A stretch of 64,000 nucleotides of DNA, from assembly GCF_003367505.1 (NCBI RefSeq), contig NZ_PXXX01000006.1:124001-188000 (forward strand), given 5' to 3'. The translations under genes and the position numbers were made by a program. Positions 42,938-52,306 of the stretch are shown in pieces (position 1 is the first letter of the stretch; every line of letters starts with the position of its first letter). Under the pieces are notes generated by a model. That model had not been told where the DNA came from. It ran no database searches and saw nothing but the letters and a program-made list of their open reading frames with translations. This DNA comes from Lysinibacillus capsici. Lineage in GTDB: Bacteria > Bacillota > Bacilli > Bacillales_A > Planococcaceae.

Positions 42938-43888
42938 ATGAAACCTATAGTAGCAGGAGTAGCAGGAACAGTACTGTTAGCAGGCGCCATTTTTGTTGGG
43001 ACGTTTGTCAGTGACAAAATTACAGTTGATTCGAATGTGAGTGAGAAAGAAGCGACAGTGCAAACACAAATACCAACAACAGCAGCTGCTCAGTCAGTGG
43101 TCTATGCTCCGCCAAGTATTGAAGAAGTACCAGATGGTCCAATGAAAGAAGCAATATTAACGGGCTATGAACTTGTTAATAACACACATGTTGCGGCAGA
43201 TGAATATGTGGGCAACCAATTATCTTGCACAAGCTGTCATGCCGGTGCTGGCTATGACGAGCAAGCCTCATCATTAGTAGGTGTAATGGCAAATTATCCA
43301 CAGTATATTGGACGCTCAGGTGGTGTAGTTACAATAGAAGAACGGATTAATGGCTGTATGGTTCGGAGTATGAATGGTAAAAAATTCGAAATGAATAGTG
43401 ATGAACTAGAGGCTATGGTGGCGTATTTCGCTTATATTTCTGAAGGTGTTCCGATTGGAGCAAAACGTGAATGGGCGGGCACAAGTGATATGAAGAATGT
43501 GCCGATTCCAAATGTTGCAGATGGTGAGGAGCTTTATGCACAGTCCTGTATAGCCTGTCATGCAGCTGATGGCGCAGGAACTGGTGCTAATACTGGCCCA
43601 GCTTTATGGGGAGATAATTCATTTAATGATGGCGCAGGTATGGCACGTATGTCAAAAATGGCTGGCTATATTCAAAATAATATGCCGATAGGTGCAGCGG
43701 GAACATTAACAGATCAAGAAGCTGCAGATTTAGCTGCATTTATTTTATCGCAAGATCGTCCAGAGTGGGCAAACCATGAAAAAGATTGGCCAAAAGGCGG
43801 GCGTCCAAATGACATCATGACTAAGGAAAAACGTGAACAAGTTAAAAATGGTACGATTGACTGGGAAAAAGTTTTGTCTACAAATTAA
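42938..43888 (+). CDS. tsdA: Dihaem cytochrome c, probable thiosulfate dehydrogenase
   Basis: The product is 316 aa with an uncleaved N-terminal membrane anchor. Haem-binding sites are CTSCH (97-101) and CIACH (204-208). RINGCMVRSMNG supplies Cys140, the unusual Cys haem ligand typical of TsdA, and Met249 (NNMPIG) fits the second haem. TsdA oxidises two thiosulfates to tetrathionate outside the membrane. A CstR-type site lies just upstream, and the CstB-like enzyme in the island could supply thiosulfate. Confidence 0.85.
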   Translation: MKPIVAGVAGTVLLAGAIFVGTFVSDKITVDSNVSEKEATVQTQIPTTAAAQSVVYAPPSIEEVPDGPMKEAILTGYELVNNTHVAADEYVGNQLSCTSCHAGAGYDEQASSLVGVMANYPQYIGRSGGVVTIEERINGCMVRSMNGKKFEMNSDELEAMVAYFAYISEGVPIGAKREWAGTSDMKNVPIPNVADGEELYAQSCIACHAADGAGTGANTGPALWGDNSFNDGAGMARMSKMAGYIQNNMPIGAAGTLTDQEAADLAAFILSQDRPEWANHEKDWPKGGRPNDIMTKEKREQVKNGTIDWEKVLSTN

Positions 43889-43894
43889 CGAAGA

Positions 43895-43923
43895 AAAGGG
43901 ATGCTGATAATTGGCATCCCTTT
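43895..43923. terminator. Bidirectional hairpin between tsdA and the CoA-disulfide reductase gene
   Basis: AAAGGGATGC pairs with GCATCCCTTT between convergent genes. Confidence 0.75.
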
Positions 43924-43926
43924 AAC

Positions 43927-45621
43927 TTATTTAAAATTATAAGCAGTTACTATTTTATCTCTGTTCGTTGTGATATCTGTAAAATATTCGTATAAGCAAA
44001 TCCCTAGGAATGACCCACTTACATTAAAGACGTTAGAAAAACCGCTATTTTGAAGGGCCATAACAGCATTATAGCTACGTTGACCAGATCGGCAATGCAC
44101 ATACACTGCTTGATCCTTCGGAATTTCATCCATTCTTTCCCGAAGTTCACTTAGAGGAATATTGTGTGCATTGATAAGGTGACCGGATTCAAATTCATTT
44201 TTTTCACGAACGTCTAAGAAAAAGGCTTGATTTTCAATGAGTTCCCTTACTTCATCAACTTTTACCTGCTTAAAGTGTCCGTGTAATAGATTTTGAGCTA
44301 CAAGAGCTGCCAAATTAACAATATCACGGGCAGTGCTAAACATTGGAGAATAGGATAACTCTAGCTCCTTTAAATCTTCTAATGTACCGCCCATTGTGAT
44401 GAGGGTAGCTATAACATCAATCCTCTTATCTGCATTACCTTTACCTATTGCTTGAGCCCCTAGTATTTTACCCGTCGGTGTTTCATAAACGAGCTTAAAG
44501 TGAAGTGGATTACTATTTGGCATTAGTCCTACTTTGTCTGGAGCTATCAAATAAACATTTTTTGCTTGAAAGCCATTTGCTAGGGCTGTTTTTTCGTTCA
44601 AACCTGTTGTCGCGCATACGAGATCGAAAATTTGTACGCTTGAAGATCCAATGACTCCTTTGTTGTGATGAGGGATGTTATACATATGATTAGCTGCTGC
44701 ACGTGCTTGTCGTTGAGCGGGACCGGCTAAAGCAAGGCGCGTCTGTTTATGGGTAAGCTGATGGAATACTTCAATCGCATCTCCCACAGCATATATGGAA
44801 GGATCAGACGTCACGTAATTTGCATCAACTTGAATACCTCCGAGTTCACCAATTGTTAGCCCGGCCTCTTTGGCTAAGCGGATTTCAGGTCGAACGCCAA
44901 TTGCTAATACTACTGCTTGGGCTTTCAATTGTTTGCCTGAGTTCAACGTCACATTATTTGGTGTAACCTTTGCAAGACCGTCATTGACAATAACTTGAAC
45001 CCCTTTATCAGTCATTTCCTTGTGTAAGATTTGAGCCATATCATAATCAAAAGGGACCATAATTTGTTGGCCAAATTCAACTAGAGATACATTATAGCCT
45101 GCTAGCTTCAAATTTTCTGCTACCTCTACACCAATGAAGCCTCCGCCGACCACGGCAATATCCTGTACATTATCTGTTTGTAGATACCAATTTAAACGGT
45201 CAATATCAGCCACGTTTCTAATGGTAAAGACGTGCTTAGAATGAATGCCCTCTAAGTCAGGGACGATAGGACTTGCTCCTGGGGATAAAATTAACGTATC
45301 GTAACTTTCCTCATAATCTCTATTCGTTTTTAAATCCTTAATGGTGATGGTTTTTTGCTCTCTGTTAATACGTACAACTTCTTGCTGAACACGAGCCTCT
45401 ATATTGTATTTTGTTTGGAAGCCTTGAGGCGTCATTAAAATTAATTTGTCGCTATTTTCAACAATCCCGCTTAAATGGAAGGGGAGAGAACAATTAGAGA
45501 ATGAAACATTCGGCCCCTTTTCAAATATAATAATTTCTGCCTTTTCATCTAGACGACGAAGACGAGCCGCTGTGGATGCACCACCTGCAACGCCGCCGAC
45601 TATTAAAAATTTTTTACTCAA
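43927..45621 (-). CDS. CoA-disulfide reductase with C-terminal rhodanese domain (CDR)
   Basis: The product is 564 aa. The FAD domain begins VGGVAGGASTAARLRR, the single redox Cys44 is in SNCSLPFH, the NADH domain carries VVGGGFIGVEVAENL, and a dimerisation domain follows. The last roughly 100 residues are a rhodanese with VHCRSGQRS. This architecture reduces CoA disulfide or CoA persulfide. I chose the TTG at 45621 because AGGAG lies 8 nt upstream; the GTG at 45630 overlaps it. Two CstR-type sites lie upstream. Confidence 0.9.
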   Translation of the reverse strand: MSKKFLIVGGVAGGASTAARLRRLDEKAEIIIFEKGPNVSFSNCSLPFHLSGIVENSDKLILMTPQGFQTKYNIEARVQQEVVRINREQKTITIKDLKTNRDYEESYDTLILSPGASPIVPDLEGIHSKHVFTIRNVADIDRLNWYLQTDNVQDIAVVGGGFIGVEVAENLKLAGYNVSLVEFGQQIMVPFDYDMAQILHKEMTDKGVQVIVNDGLAKVTPNNVTLNSGKQLKAQAVVLAIGVRPEIRLAKEAGLTIGELGGIQVDANYVTSDPSIYAVGDAIEVFHQLTHKQTRLALAGPAQRQARAAANHMYNIPHHNKGVIGSSSVQIFDLVCATTGLNEKTALANGFQAKNVYLIAPDKVGLMPNSNPLHFKLVYETPTGKILGAQAIGKGNADKRIDVIATLITMGGTLEDLKELELSYSPMFSTARDIVNLAALVAQNLLHGHFKQVKVDEVRELIENQAFFLDVREKNEFESGHLINAHNIPLSELRERMDEIPKDQAVYVHCRSGQRSYNAVMALQNSGFSNVFNVSGSFLGICLYEYFTDITTNRDKIVTAYNFK

Positions 45622-45645
45622 TGTAAACACTCCTTTTCATAGTAA

Positions 45646-45661
45646 ATACATAATGGGGTAT
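45646..45661. promoter_or_regulatory. CstR-type operator, proximal to the CoA-disulfide reductase gene
   Basis: ATACATAATGGGGTAT fits ATAC-N8-GTAT and lies 24 bp upstream of the TTG start. Confidence 0.65.
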
Positions 45662-45736
45662 TTAGAGTCTCTTAAATAAAGGTTTTGTTTCTAAAAATAG
45701 GAGAATTATGTAGTTTGAATACTACAAATAAATAAT

Positions 45737-45752
45737 ATACCCTAAAGGGTAT
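45737..45752. promoter_or_regulatory. CstR-type operator, distal to the CoA-disulfide reductase gene
   Basis: ATACCCTAAAGGGTAT is the most symmetric member of the set. It lies between the CDR gene and the divergent ABC1-kinase gene, so it could influence either. Confidence 0.75.
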
Positions 45753-45869
45753 ATTATCAAGGTGCCAAATTCATAAATTTTCTGTGGTGTTCCTCGTTCA
45801 AGAAAGTTGATGCACAAATTTGCTATACTAACGGTAGTAGGAAATGGAAATGGCACAGGGGGTGACATA

Positions 45870-47858
45870 TTGATCTTTTTGAAATTTTTAACCCAAATCC
45901 TCATAGTATCGGGTTTGATTTATATTGTGAGTGGACGATTAATTGGCTCGAATATTAATTTTGTGCGAAGAGTGCTGTCAGTCGTTATTAGTGTGACATT
46001 AACCTCTTTTGTGTACTGGTATTCTTATCTACGCCATACAGATTTTTTATCAGAAACGATGATGCAAACAGTAACTGAGGTAAGCACACTAATTTGGATC
46101 GGTAGTATGCTACTAATTTCGATGTTGCTTTATTTGGTATTTGAGCTTTTTGACCCTAGTGGCATTACGAATGGAGATCGCCGTCACGGCCAAAAATCTT
46201 TACTATTGCGATTGCGTAGCTATTGGCGACAGCAGAAACGCCTGCGTCAGGTATTAAAAATTGCTGTTACAAACGGTGTCGTACAAACGATTAAATTTGC
46301 GAGGCAACGAGAAAATGAAAAAGAACTTGCAATTGCTTTGCGCGCAACGTTAGAACAATGTGGTGGGATTTTCATCAAATTTGGCCAGGTACTTTCCACA
46401 CGAAAAGAGCTTTTTTCACCTATTTTTATTGATGAATTAGAAAGGCTTCAACACCGAGTAAGGCCTTTATCAGAGGAGCAAGTGAAACAAATTTTAGAGA
46501 GATCTCTTCCGCAATCAATGGACGAAATATTTAGCCAATTTCAAATGGAACCCATTGCAGCAGCCTCTATTGGCCAAGTGCATAAAGCAAGGCTTAAAAA
46601 TTATGAAGAGGTGGTAGTCAAGCTATTGCGTCCAGAAGTAAAGGGAATTATGCGCGATGACCTTGAAATTTTAGAGGAATTTGCTAATTGGCTATCCACA
46701 AAATCAACCTGGGCAGAATCATTAGGCTTTCGAGAGTTGGCTGGGGGATTTGCAGAGGGGCTACGTGAGGAGATTCATTTAGATATTGAAGTACGTAATA
46801 CGCTACAGGTGAAGAATGCACTGGCGAAAAGCGATTACAAGGTTCGAATTCCTAAAATATTTACGCCTTACAGTAATGAAAATGTTATTGTGATGGAGTA
46901 TATTCGTGGACAAAGTGTGGCAGAGGGGGCATCTGAATTTAATCGTTTGTCGATTGATCGTAGGCAATTTGCAAGAACCGTACTCTACTCATTTTTTGAG
47001 CAGATGCTATTCTCTGGTATTTTTCATGCAGACCCACATCCGGGAAATATCCATATCGATGAAACAGATGGAACACCAGTCTTGCTTGACTTTGGCGCAG
47101 TAGGACGTTTAGGTGCAACACAGCAAGAAGGCTTAAAGTTATTTTTGATGGGCATTCAACTAAATGATTCAAGCGTTTTATATGATGGTTTAACATTATT
47201 AGTGGAAAATGCTGATCATGCAGAACGTGCGAGAATGGAGCAGGCAATCGACCAAATTTTACTGAAAATTTCCTATGTTGACCGTATACCTACTGAAGAA
47301 TTAATTCACGCGCTATTTACAGTGGTAAGAGATTTTGGACTTGCATTCTATCCAGCAGTGGGATTAGCTCTCCGTTCCTTAGTGACGTTAGATGGCACAT
47401 TACGGGTAATAGATCCACGTTTTGATATCTTTACTGAGGCAAAGGATTTTTCTGCTACATATATGCGTGCCTCTTTCCTTAAGCCTTTTAAAGAACCGAT
47501 GGCAACTAAGGAGCGGCTGCAAGAAGAATTATCTATGCTAATACCGACTTTGCGTAAAATGCCTAGAAGAGTCGATCAGCTCATTCAGCGAGTTGAGAGC
47601 GGAAAAATCATTTTACATCATGATGTCTTTTCGGATGAACATAATTCACGTTTTATTACACATTTGTTTTCTCAATTTGTTTTGCTGCTGGTGGGTATAA
47701 CTTTTGGTATTATATCTGTCGCTCTTTTAGCTATTTCACAATTTATCCACGATTCTTATGCGGTCTATTTGAACACAGCGGCATATTTAGGTTTATTTTT
47801 ATGTGCTATTTTGTTAGTGAGATTATCTATACAAGCATTAAGGTCGATGAAGCAATAG
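45870..47858 (+). CDS. ABC1/UbiB-family atypical protein kinase-like membrane protein
   Basis: The product is 662 aa. Two or three N-terminal membrane helices are followed by the ABC1 kinase-like core: GGIFIKFGQVLSTR (KxGQ motif), AAASIGQVHKA, the catalytic-type Lys in VVVKLLRP, DPHPGNI and LLDFGAVG. Two more membrane helices close the protein. UbiB homologues support quinone biosynthesis or lipid handling at the membrane. I chose the TTG at 45870 because AGGGGGTGA lies about 8 nt upstream; the ATG at 45807 has no site. Confidence 0.85.
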   Translation: MIFLKFLTQILIVSGLIYIVSGRLIGSNINFVRRVLSVVISVTLTSFVYWYSYLRHTDFLSETMMQTVTEVSTLIWIGSMLLISMLLYLVFELFDPSGITNGDRRHGQKSLLLRLRSYWRQQKRLRQVLKIAVTNGVVQTIKFARQRENEKELAIALRATLEQCGGIFIKFGQVLSTRKELFSPIFIDELERLQHRVRPLSEEQVKQILERSLPQSMDEIFSQFQMEPIAAASIGQVHKARLKNYEEVVVKLLRPEVKGIMRDDLEILEEFANWLSTKSTWAESLGFRELAGGFAEGLREEIHLDIEVRNTLQVKNALAKSDYKVRIPKIFTPYSNENVIVMEYIRGQSVAEGASEFNRLSIDRRQFARTVLYSFFEQMLFSGIFHADPHPGNIHIDETDGTPVLLDFGAVGRLGATQQEGLKLFLMGIQLNDSSVLYDGLTLLVENADHAERARMEQAIDQILLKISYVDRIPTEELIHALFTVVRDFGLAFYPAVGLALRSLVTLDGTLRVIDPRFDIFTEAKDFSATYMRASFLKPFKEPMATKERLQEELSMLIPTLRKMPRRVDQLIQRVESGKIILHHDVFSDEHNSRFITHLFSQFVLLLVGITFGIISVALLAISQFIHDSYAVYLNTAAYLGLFLCAILLVRLSIQALRSMKQ

Positions 47859-47886
47859 GTAGGGAATTTTTTCCCTACCTTTTTCT
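47857..47886 (+). terminator. Terminator after the ABC1-kinase gene
   Basis: AGGTAGGGAA pairs with TTCCCTACCT, then T5C. The stop codon lies at the base of the stem. Confidence 0.85.
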
Positions 47887-47901
47887 TTGGCACCCTCAAA
47901 T

Positions 47902-47918
47902 ATTACAAAAACATTACA
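47902..47918 (-). promoter_or_regulatory. WalR-like box in the long upstream region of the CwlO-like gene
   Basis: Read on the minus strand, TGTAAT-GTTTT-TGTAAT fits the WalR consensus of two TGTWAH hexamers spaced by 5. It lies about 280 bp ahead of the endopeptidase gene. CwlO belongs to the WalR regulon in B. subtilis. The distance and orientation make the call tentative. The rest of 47890-48200 holds no gene I can support. Confidence 0.35.
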
Positions 47919-48200
47919 AAATATCTGTTAGGTCTAATGTCGAATTAGCTAATAGTTTCTCTGTGTAGAAGAAAAATGTATTATGTAGAATAATGTAGTT
48001 TAAGTGCGAATGTTACAGAAATATTTCGAGTTTTACTAATGTATTAAATAGACATGAAATAGTATAAAAGTTATGTAGAAAATGCTAAACTTTAAAAGGC
48101 TAAAATAAATATAAGAACATTTAATTAAAATAGAAATCGTTCAAGTGATTACATAGAATATCGAGAGCGAAATTGATAGATGAAGGGAAATGAAGGTAAC

Positions 48201-49334
48201 GTGGCTAAGCGTAACAAATGGCGTAAGTCGATGGTGCTAGCATTAGCACTAGCTGGCGGCTTATTATTTAATACAATTCAACCAACAGAAGTACATGCCG
48301 AAGAAACTTCTCAACAAATGATTGAGAAAAAGGCTGAAATAGATGCACAAATTAAAAAATTACAAGAAGAACTAACGAAACTACAACAAGAGATCGACGC
48401 AAAAGTAAAGGTATTTAAACAAGTACAAGCAGATATTAAAGAAGTGGATGCTAGTATTGTTGAAACACAAAAACGTATCGAGCAACGTTCAAAAATTTTA
48501 AGTGAGCGTATGGCTGCATATCAAGCGCAAGACAACACTGTAGGTGTTTATTTAAATGTAGTGCTTGAGGCAAAAAGCTTTGCAGATTTAATGGATCGTG
48601 TCGTAGCGGTAAAAACATTAATGGATGCTGACCAAGAATTAGTGGATCAACAGGAAGCAGATAAAGCAAGCTTAGAGCAACAAAAAGCTACATTAGATGA
48701 AAAACAAAAGGAACTTCAAAAACAATTCCAAGAGCTTCAGCAAAAAGAAAGCGAAATGGAAGTGAAGAAAGCTGAGAACGAAGCGAAATCACTTGCATTA
48801 AAAGCTGAAATTGCAACGAAACAAGAAGAAGAACGTTTAGAAGCAGAGCGTAAAGCAGCTGAAGAAGAGGCAGCTCGTTTACGTGCACTTCAAGCAGCTA
48901 CACCAGTTATACAAGCAACTCAGAATAATGGTGGAGGCGAACCACAAAAAATTATTGTTGGGTCAGGAGCTGGCACTGTTTCTTCAGGAGATGCCATTTC
49001 AACAGCTAAACAATTCCTAGGACGTCCTTATGTTTGGGGTGGTAGCAACCCATCGACAGGTTTTGACTGTTCAGGTCTTGTACAATGGTCATATAAGCAA
49101 GCGGGTGTTTCTTTACCTCGTACAGCATCACAACAATATTTAGCAACACAACGCATTTCAGCAGGTGAAGCACGCGTTGGGGACTTAGTGTTCTTCAGCT
49201 ATGGTTCAGGTGTAGCTCACGTAGGTATTTATTTAGGTAATAACACAATGATCGACGCTCAAAACAATGGTGTCGTAATTGAATCACTTGATTGGTGGAA
49301 TCAATACTTAGTAGGCTTTGGACGTATTCAATAG
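48201..49334 (+). CDS. CwlO-like peptidoglycan DL-endopeptidase (coiled coil plus NlpC/P60)
   Basis: The product is 377 aa from the GTG. It has a signal peptide (RKSMVLALALAGGLLFN, cleaved near HAEE), then a coiled-coil region (about 40-230) with the CwlO-type SFADLMDRVVAVKTLMDADQ segment. A C-terminal NlpC/P60 domain follows, with catalytic Cys in FDCSGLVQW and His in AHVGIYLG. It would cleave D-Glu-meso-Dap bonds in the wall during elongation. The start is uncertain: the ATG at 48180 is in frame but has a weaker site than the AAGG before the GTG. Confidence 0.87.
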   Translation: MAKRNKWRKSMVLALALAGGLLFNTIQPTEVHAEETSQQMIEKKAEIDAQIKKLQEELTKLQQEIDAKVKVFKQVQADIKEVDASIVETQKRIEQRSKILSERMAAYQAQDNTVGVYLNVVLEAKSFADLMDRVVAVKTLMDADQELVDQQEADKASLEQQKATLDEKQKELQKQFQELQQKESEMEVKKAENEAKSLALKAEIATKQEEERLEAERKAAEEEAARLRALQAATPVIQATQNNGGGEPQKIIVGSGAGTVSSGDAISTAKQFLGRPYVWGGSNPSTGFDCSGLVQWSYKQAGVSLPRTASQQYLATQRISAGEARVGDLVFFSYGSGVAHVGIYLGNNTMIDAQNNGVVIESLDWWNQYLVGFGRIQ

Positions 49335-49365
49335 GCCTCACTAATATATAGACGGTTGAGATAAG

Positions 49366-49412
49366 AAAAAGGTCATCTTTGTAGAGAAAAATATACAAAG
49401 ATGACCTTTTTT
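49366..49412 (+). terminator. Terminator after the CwlO-like gene
   Basis: A stem of about 16 bp (AAAAGGTCATCTTTGTA with TACAAAGATGACCTTTT) ends in a T run. Confidence 0.9.
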
Positions 49413-49496
49413 GTTTTTGGAATGCTATTCTTTCAAAAGAAACAAGACGACTACTTCTATTCTTGAAAAGAGACTTTCCTGCATATTAAATTGATA

Positions 49497-50555
49497 TTAA
49501 ATTTTAAAATTTACTTTGATGACACCTGTCTCTTTCAAGGCAATAAAGAAAATAATAACGAATGGGCCGACAAGTAAACCGATAATACCAAATAACTGTA
49601 GACCTATGAACATGGAAATTAATGTTGGTAAAGTGGATAAACCGATATGGTCTCCCATTAATTTAGGCTCGACTACTCGACGAATAATAAGTAAAATAGC
49701 AGCTAAGATGAATAATTTTACAGCTATAGAGGTGTTTCCCATCAACAGGTGGTAAAGTCCCCATGGCGCTAGAATAATGATAGAGCCTAGGAATGGTACA
49801 ATATCTATTAACCAGATAATAATCGTCATTGTTACTGCATATTTCGGTTGGATTAATAGCAGTCCAATGAGTGTGACGCCTCCAATAATAAAGCTTACAA
49901 ATAAGTGAGCCTTCATATAGCCAAATGTTGCATCTTTTAAGCGATTTAAAATAATTTTTATCTTCTTTGCTGTATTGGGCTTTAAATATTTATAAGTGAT
50001 TTGCTTTAACTTAGGCAAATCAAGCATAAATAGGAATAGCGCAATCATATAAACGAGAAGACTGATAAATAGGCTGGGTATCTCTGAAAAGAAGGCAGAA
50101 ACTTTGCTATAATTAAAGAAGCTTAAAAAGGATTCTTCGACTTTCTTTATGAAATCCATAGTGGTTTTTTGAAGCGAAGCACTTACTTCAGGTGGAAAGT
50201 CTTCTGTGTATTTAGAAATATTTTCTTGCATATGAAGCCACATATCTGATAGCTTGGAAATATAATAGGGAGCTTGCTTAGATAGTAAAATTATTTGTGT
50301 CATTATTTGTGTAATAGAAAGATAACAAATAATAGATATAACAATAACACTCACTATGTAAATAAAAGCAACTGCTATTTTCCGTGACATTTTCCATTTC
50401 CGTTTAAAGAACATGACAATTGGTTCTAAGAAAAATGCACTAATCCCAGCAAGTATTAAAGGCATGGACACTGGGATAACAAAATAGGCAGCTAGAAGTA
50501 GTGATATTATCACAATCAACCGAAAAATCAATTTCCTAGCATTAAATTTATTCAT
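49497..50555 (-). CDS. AI-2E-family (YtvI/YueF-type) membrane permease
   Basis: The product is 352 aa with about eight membrane segments. The family core appears as IVPFLGSIIILAPWGLYHLLMG and RRVVEPKLMGDHIGLSTLPTLI, split by a hydrophobic helix. Despite the family name, members include sodium/proton antiporters and proteins of unknown substrate. It stands alone on the minus strand. Confidence 0.85.
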   Translation of the reverse strand: MNKFNARKLIFRLIVIISLLLAAYFVIPVSMPLILAGISAFFLEPIVMFFKRKWKMSRKIAVAFIYIVSVIVISIICYLSITQIMTQIILLSKQAPYYISKLSDMWLHMQENISKYTEDFPPEVSASLQKTTMDFIKKVEESFLSFFNYSKVSAFFSEIPSLFISLLVYMIALFLFMLDLPKLKQITYKYLKPNTAKKIKIILNRLKDATFGYMKAHLFVSFIIGGVTLIGLLLIQPKYAVTMTIIIWLIDIVPFLGSIIILAPWGLYHLLMGNTSIAVKLFILAAILLIIRRVVEPKLMGDHIGLSTLPTLISMFIGLQLFGIIGLLVGPFVIIFFIALKETGVIKVNFKI

Positions 50556-50645
50556 AAACTCACCTTCTTTGCGAAAAAAATTAAGTTAAGTGTACCATAA
50601 ATCAAATTTTATTACGTTCTGAAACAATAAAGGTAGGGATGAATT

Positions 50646-51200
50646 ATGGAAAAAGAGATTTTGCAACTTTTTAGTAATCTAACAGAGCATGATCGCGATA
50701 TTCAATATGAATCTTACGAGGAATTAATAAAAATTATGCAAGAACCCGTAGATTGGACATATGCAGTTTGGGAACAGCTAATAAAAGCTCTTACATACAA
50801 TAATGGTTATTCTCGTGCACGTGCTGCACAAATTTTATGCGCTTTAGCTGCAAAAAGTGATCCAGAAGAAAGGGTCTTGGAGGATTTTTTAAAGATTTGG
50901 GCTGTGACTTACGATGAACAATCTGCTACGGCAAGGCATGCATTACAAGCAATTTGGAAAATTGGACAGGCGGGTCCAGTACAAAGAGATTTGGTTGTAT
51001 CGTATCTAGCTAAAAGATTTCAAACATGTATAGATGAAAAACAGCCATCTCTTATTCGTCAGGATATTATAATGTCATTTAAAAAGTTATATGATCAAAC
51101 AAATGACTCGAAATTATTAGATATTGCCCATCGTTTAATTAATGAAGAACAAGATGCTAAATATAAAAAGAAGTATAAGTCAGCCATCCGTTCAAAGTAG
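50646..51200 (+). CDS. HEAT-repeat-like helical protein of unknown function
   Basis: The product is 184 aa, all helical with no signal peptide. Paired helices such as NGYSRARAAQILCALAAKS and SATARHALQAIWKIGQAGP have HEAT/ARM character, so it is probably a small protein-binding scaffold. AAAGGTAGGG lies upstream of the ATG. No named family was recognised. Confidence 0.75.
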   Translation: MEKEILQLFSNLTEHDRDIQYESYEELIKIMQEPVDWTYAVWEQLIKALTYNNGYSRARAAQILCALAAKSDPEERVLEDFLKIWAVTYDEQSATARHALQAIWKIGQAGPVQRDLVVSYLAKRFQTCIDEKQPSLIRQDIIMSFKKLYDQTNDSKLLDIAHRLINEEQDAKYKKKYKSAIRSK

Positions 51201-51280
51201 CGAGGTGGTGTTTTTTTGTGCAAATTCTTTGATGAACGATAGAATAGTCAACTATAATGAATGAAAAAAGGGGATTATGC

Positions 51281-51826
51281 ATGAGCATTTATAATTATCT
51301 AGTTCGGAAGCCTAATGGCGAAATTTTATCGATGGAAACATATCGTGGAAAAACAATGTTAATTGTTAACACGGCAAACCAATGCCGATTTACATATCAA
51401 TTTGAAGACTTACAGAAAATGTATGATAGATATGGAAAAGAGAATTTTGTAGTTCTTGGATTCCCTTGTGATCAATTTGGCCATCAAAATCCTGAAGATG
51501 GGGAGGAAACTAAGCATCTATGCAAGGTAAACTATGGGGTCACATTCCCGATTTTTGAGCTTGTACAGGTAAATGGAGAGGCTACCCATCCACTCTTTAA
51601 TTATTTAAAGCATGAAGTGGATTACCGAGAGTTTGGGAAGGCAAGTATGCAGGAGAAAATGTTGGCAGAAGCAATTGTTCAACTTGCCCCAAGCTTTTTA
51701 GATGGTCGTAATATTCGCTGGAACTTTACAAAATTTCTAGTAGATGCTAATGGTAAGACCGTCGCACGCTTTGAACCAACAGATTCACAGCTCGATATTG
51801 AAAAAGCAATTGAAACACTATTATAG
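51281..51826 (+). CDS. Glutathione peroxidase-family thiol peroxidase
   Basis: The product is 181 aa. The peroxidatic Cys35 sits in NTANQCRFTYQ, a variant of the usual KCGFTPQ. The resolving/signature region GFPCDQFGHQNP (Cys63) and RWNFTKFLVD supply the rest of the Cys-Gln-Trp triad. It probably reduces peroxides with thioredoxin or bacilliredoxin. I start at the ATG at 51281 with AAAAAGGGG upstream; the ATG at 51257 has no site. Confidence 0.88.
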   Translation: MSIYNYLVRKPNGEILSMETYRGKTMLIVNTANQCRFTYQFEDLQKMYDRYGKENFVVLGFPCDQFGHQNPEDGEETKHLCKVNYGVTFPIFELVQVNGEATHPLFNYLKHEVDYREFGKASMQEKMLAEAIVQLAPSFLDGRNIRWNFTKFLVDANGKTVARFEPTDSQLDIEKAIETLL

Positions 51827-51965
51827 TAAATTTCTTAATAATGTAAAAATTTGTTAGGGTTTTCTCTTCAAGTAGAAATAATGCTATATTTTAAAACTGT
51901 GTACAGCTATTTTTTCTGAAGCATATATGATAAACTGCTTTACAAATGAAATATTCTTGCAGAAT

Positions 51966-52142
51966 AAAGGTGCTAATTAGCATAATCGGGAATCCGGTGA
52001 AAAACCGGAGCTGTTTCCGCAACTGTAAGTGCAGCCATTATAAAGATTTACCACTGTCTCAAAGAAGATGGGAAGGTCCTTTATAACACATTCGTTTCAT
52101 GTGACGAACTGTACAAGCCAGGAGACCGACCTTTATTTGAAC
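51966..52142 (+). ncRNA. Cobalamin (B12) riboswitch
   Basis: The conserved core is clear: GGGAATCCGGTG near 51988, a CCGGAGCTG stem return, TTCCGCAACTG near 52015, and the 3' block AAGCCAGGAGACCGACC (52116-52132). An expression platform with an intrinsic terminator follows at 52226. Bound adenosylcobalamin would favour termination ahead of the two genes downstream. Confidence 0.95.
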
Positions 52143-52225
52143 GTATAAAAACTTCTCGGAAGCTAGGAGGATATACGGCAAATACATAGGCTTTGTCCAG
52201 TTTGATGGCTCATTATGTTATTTTT

Positions 52226-52257
52226 GTCGTTCCTTTGCAAAAAGGAGCGACTTTTTT
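52226..52257 (+). terminator. Riboswitch expression-platform terminator
   Basis: GTCGTTCCTTT pairs with AAAGGAGCGAC and ends in T6, 50 bp ahead of the first gene. Confidence 0.85.
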
Positions 52258-52306
52258 ATGCCTTTCAAATAAGAATTTTTCATTATAGAAAATAGGGGGG
52301 AAGCAA

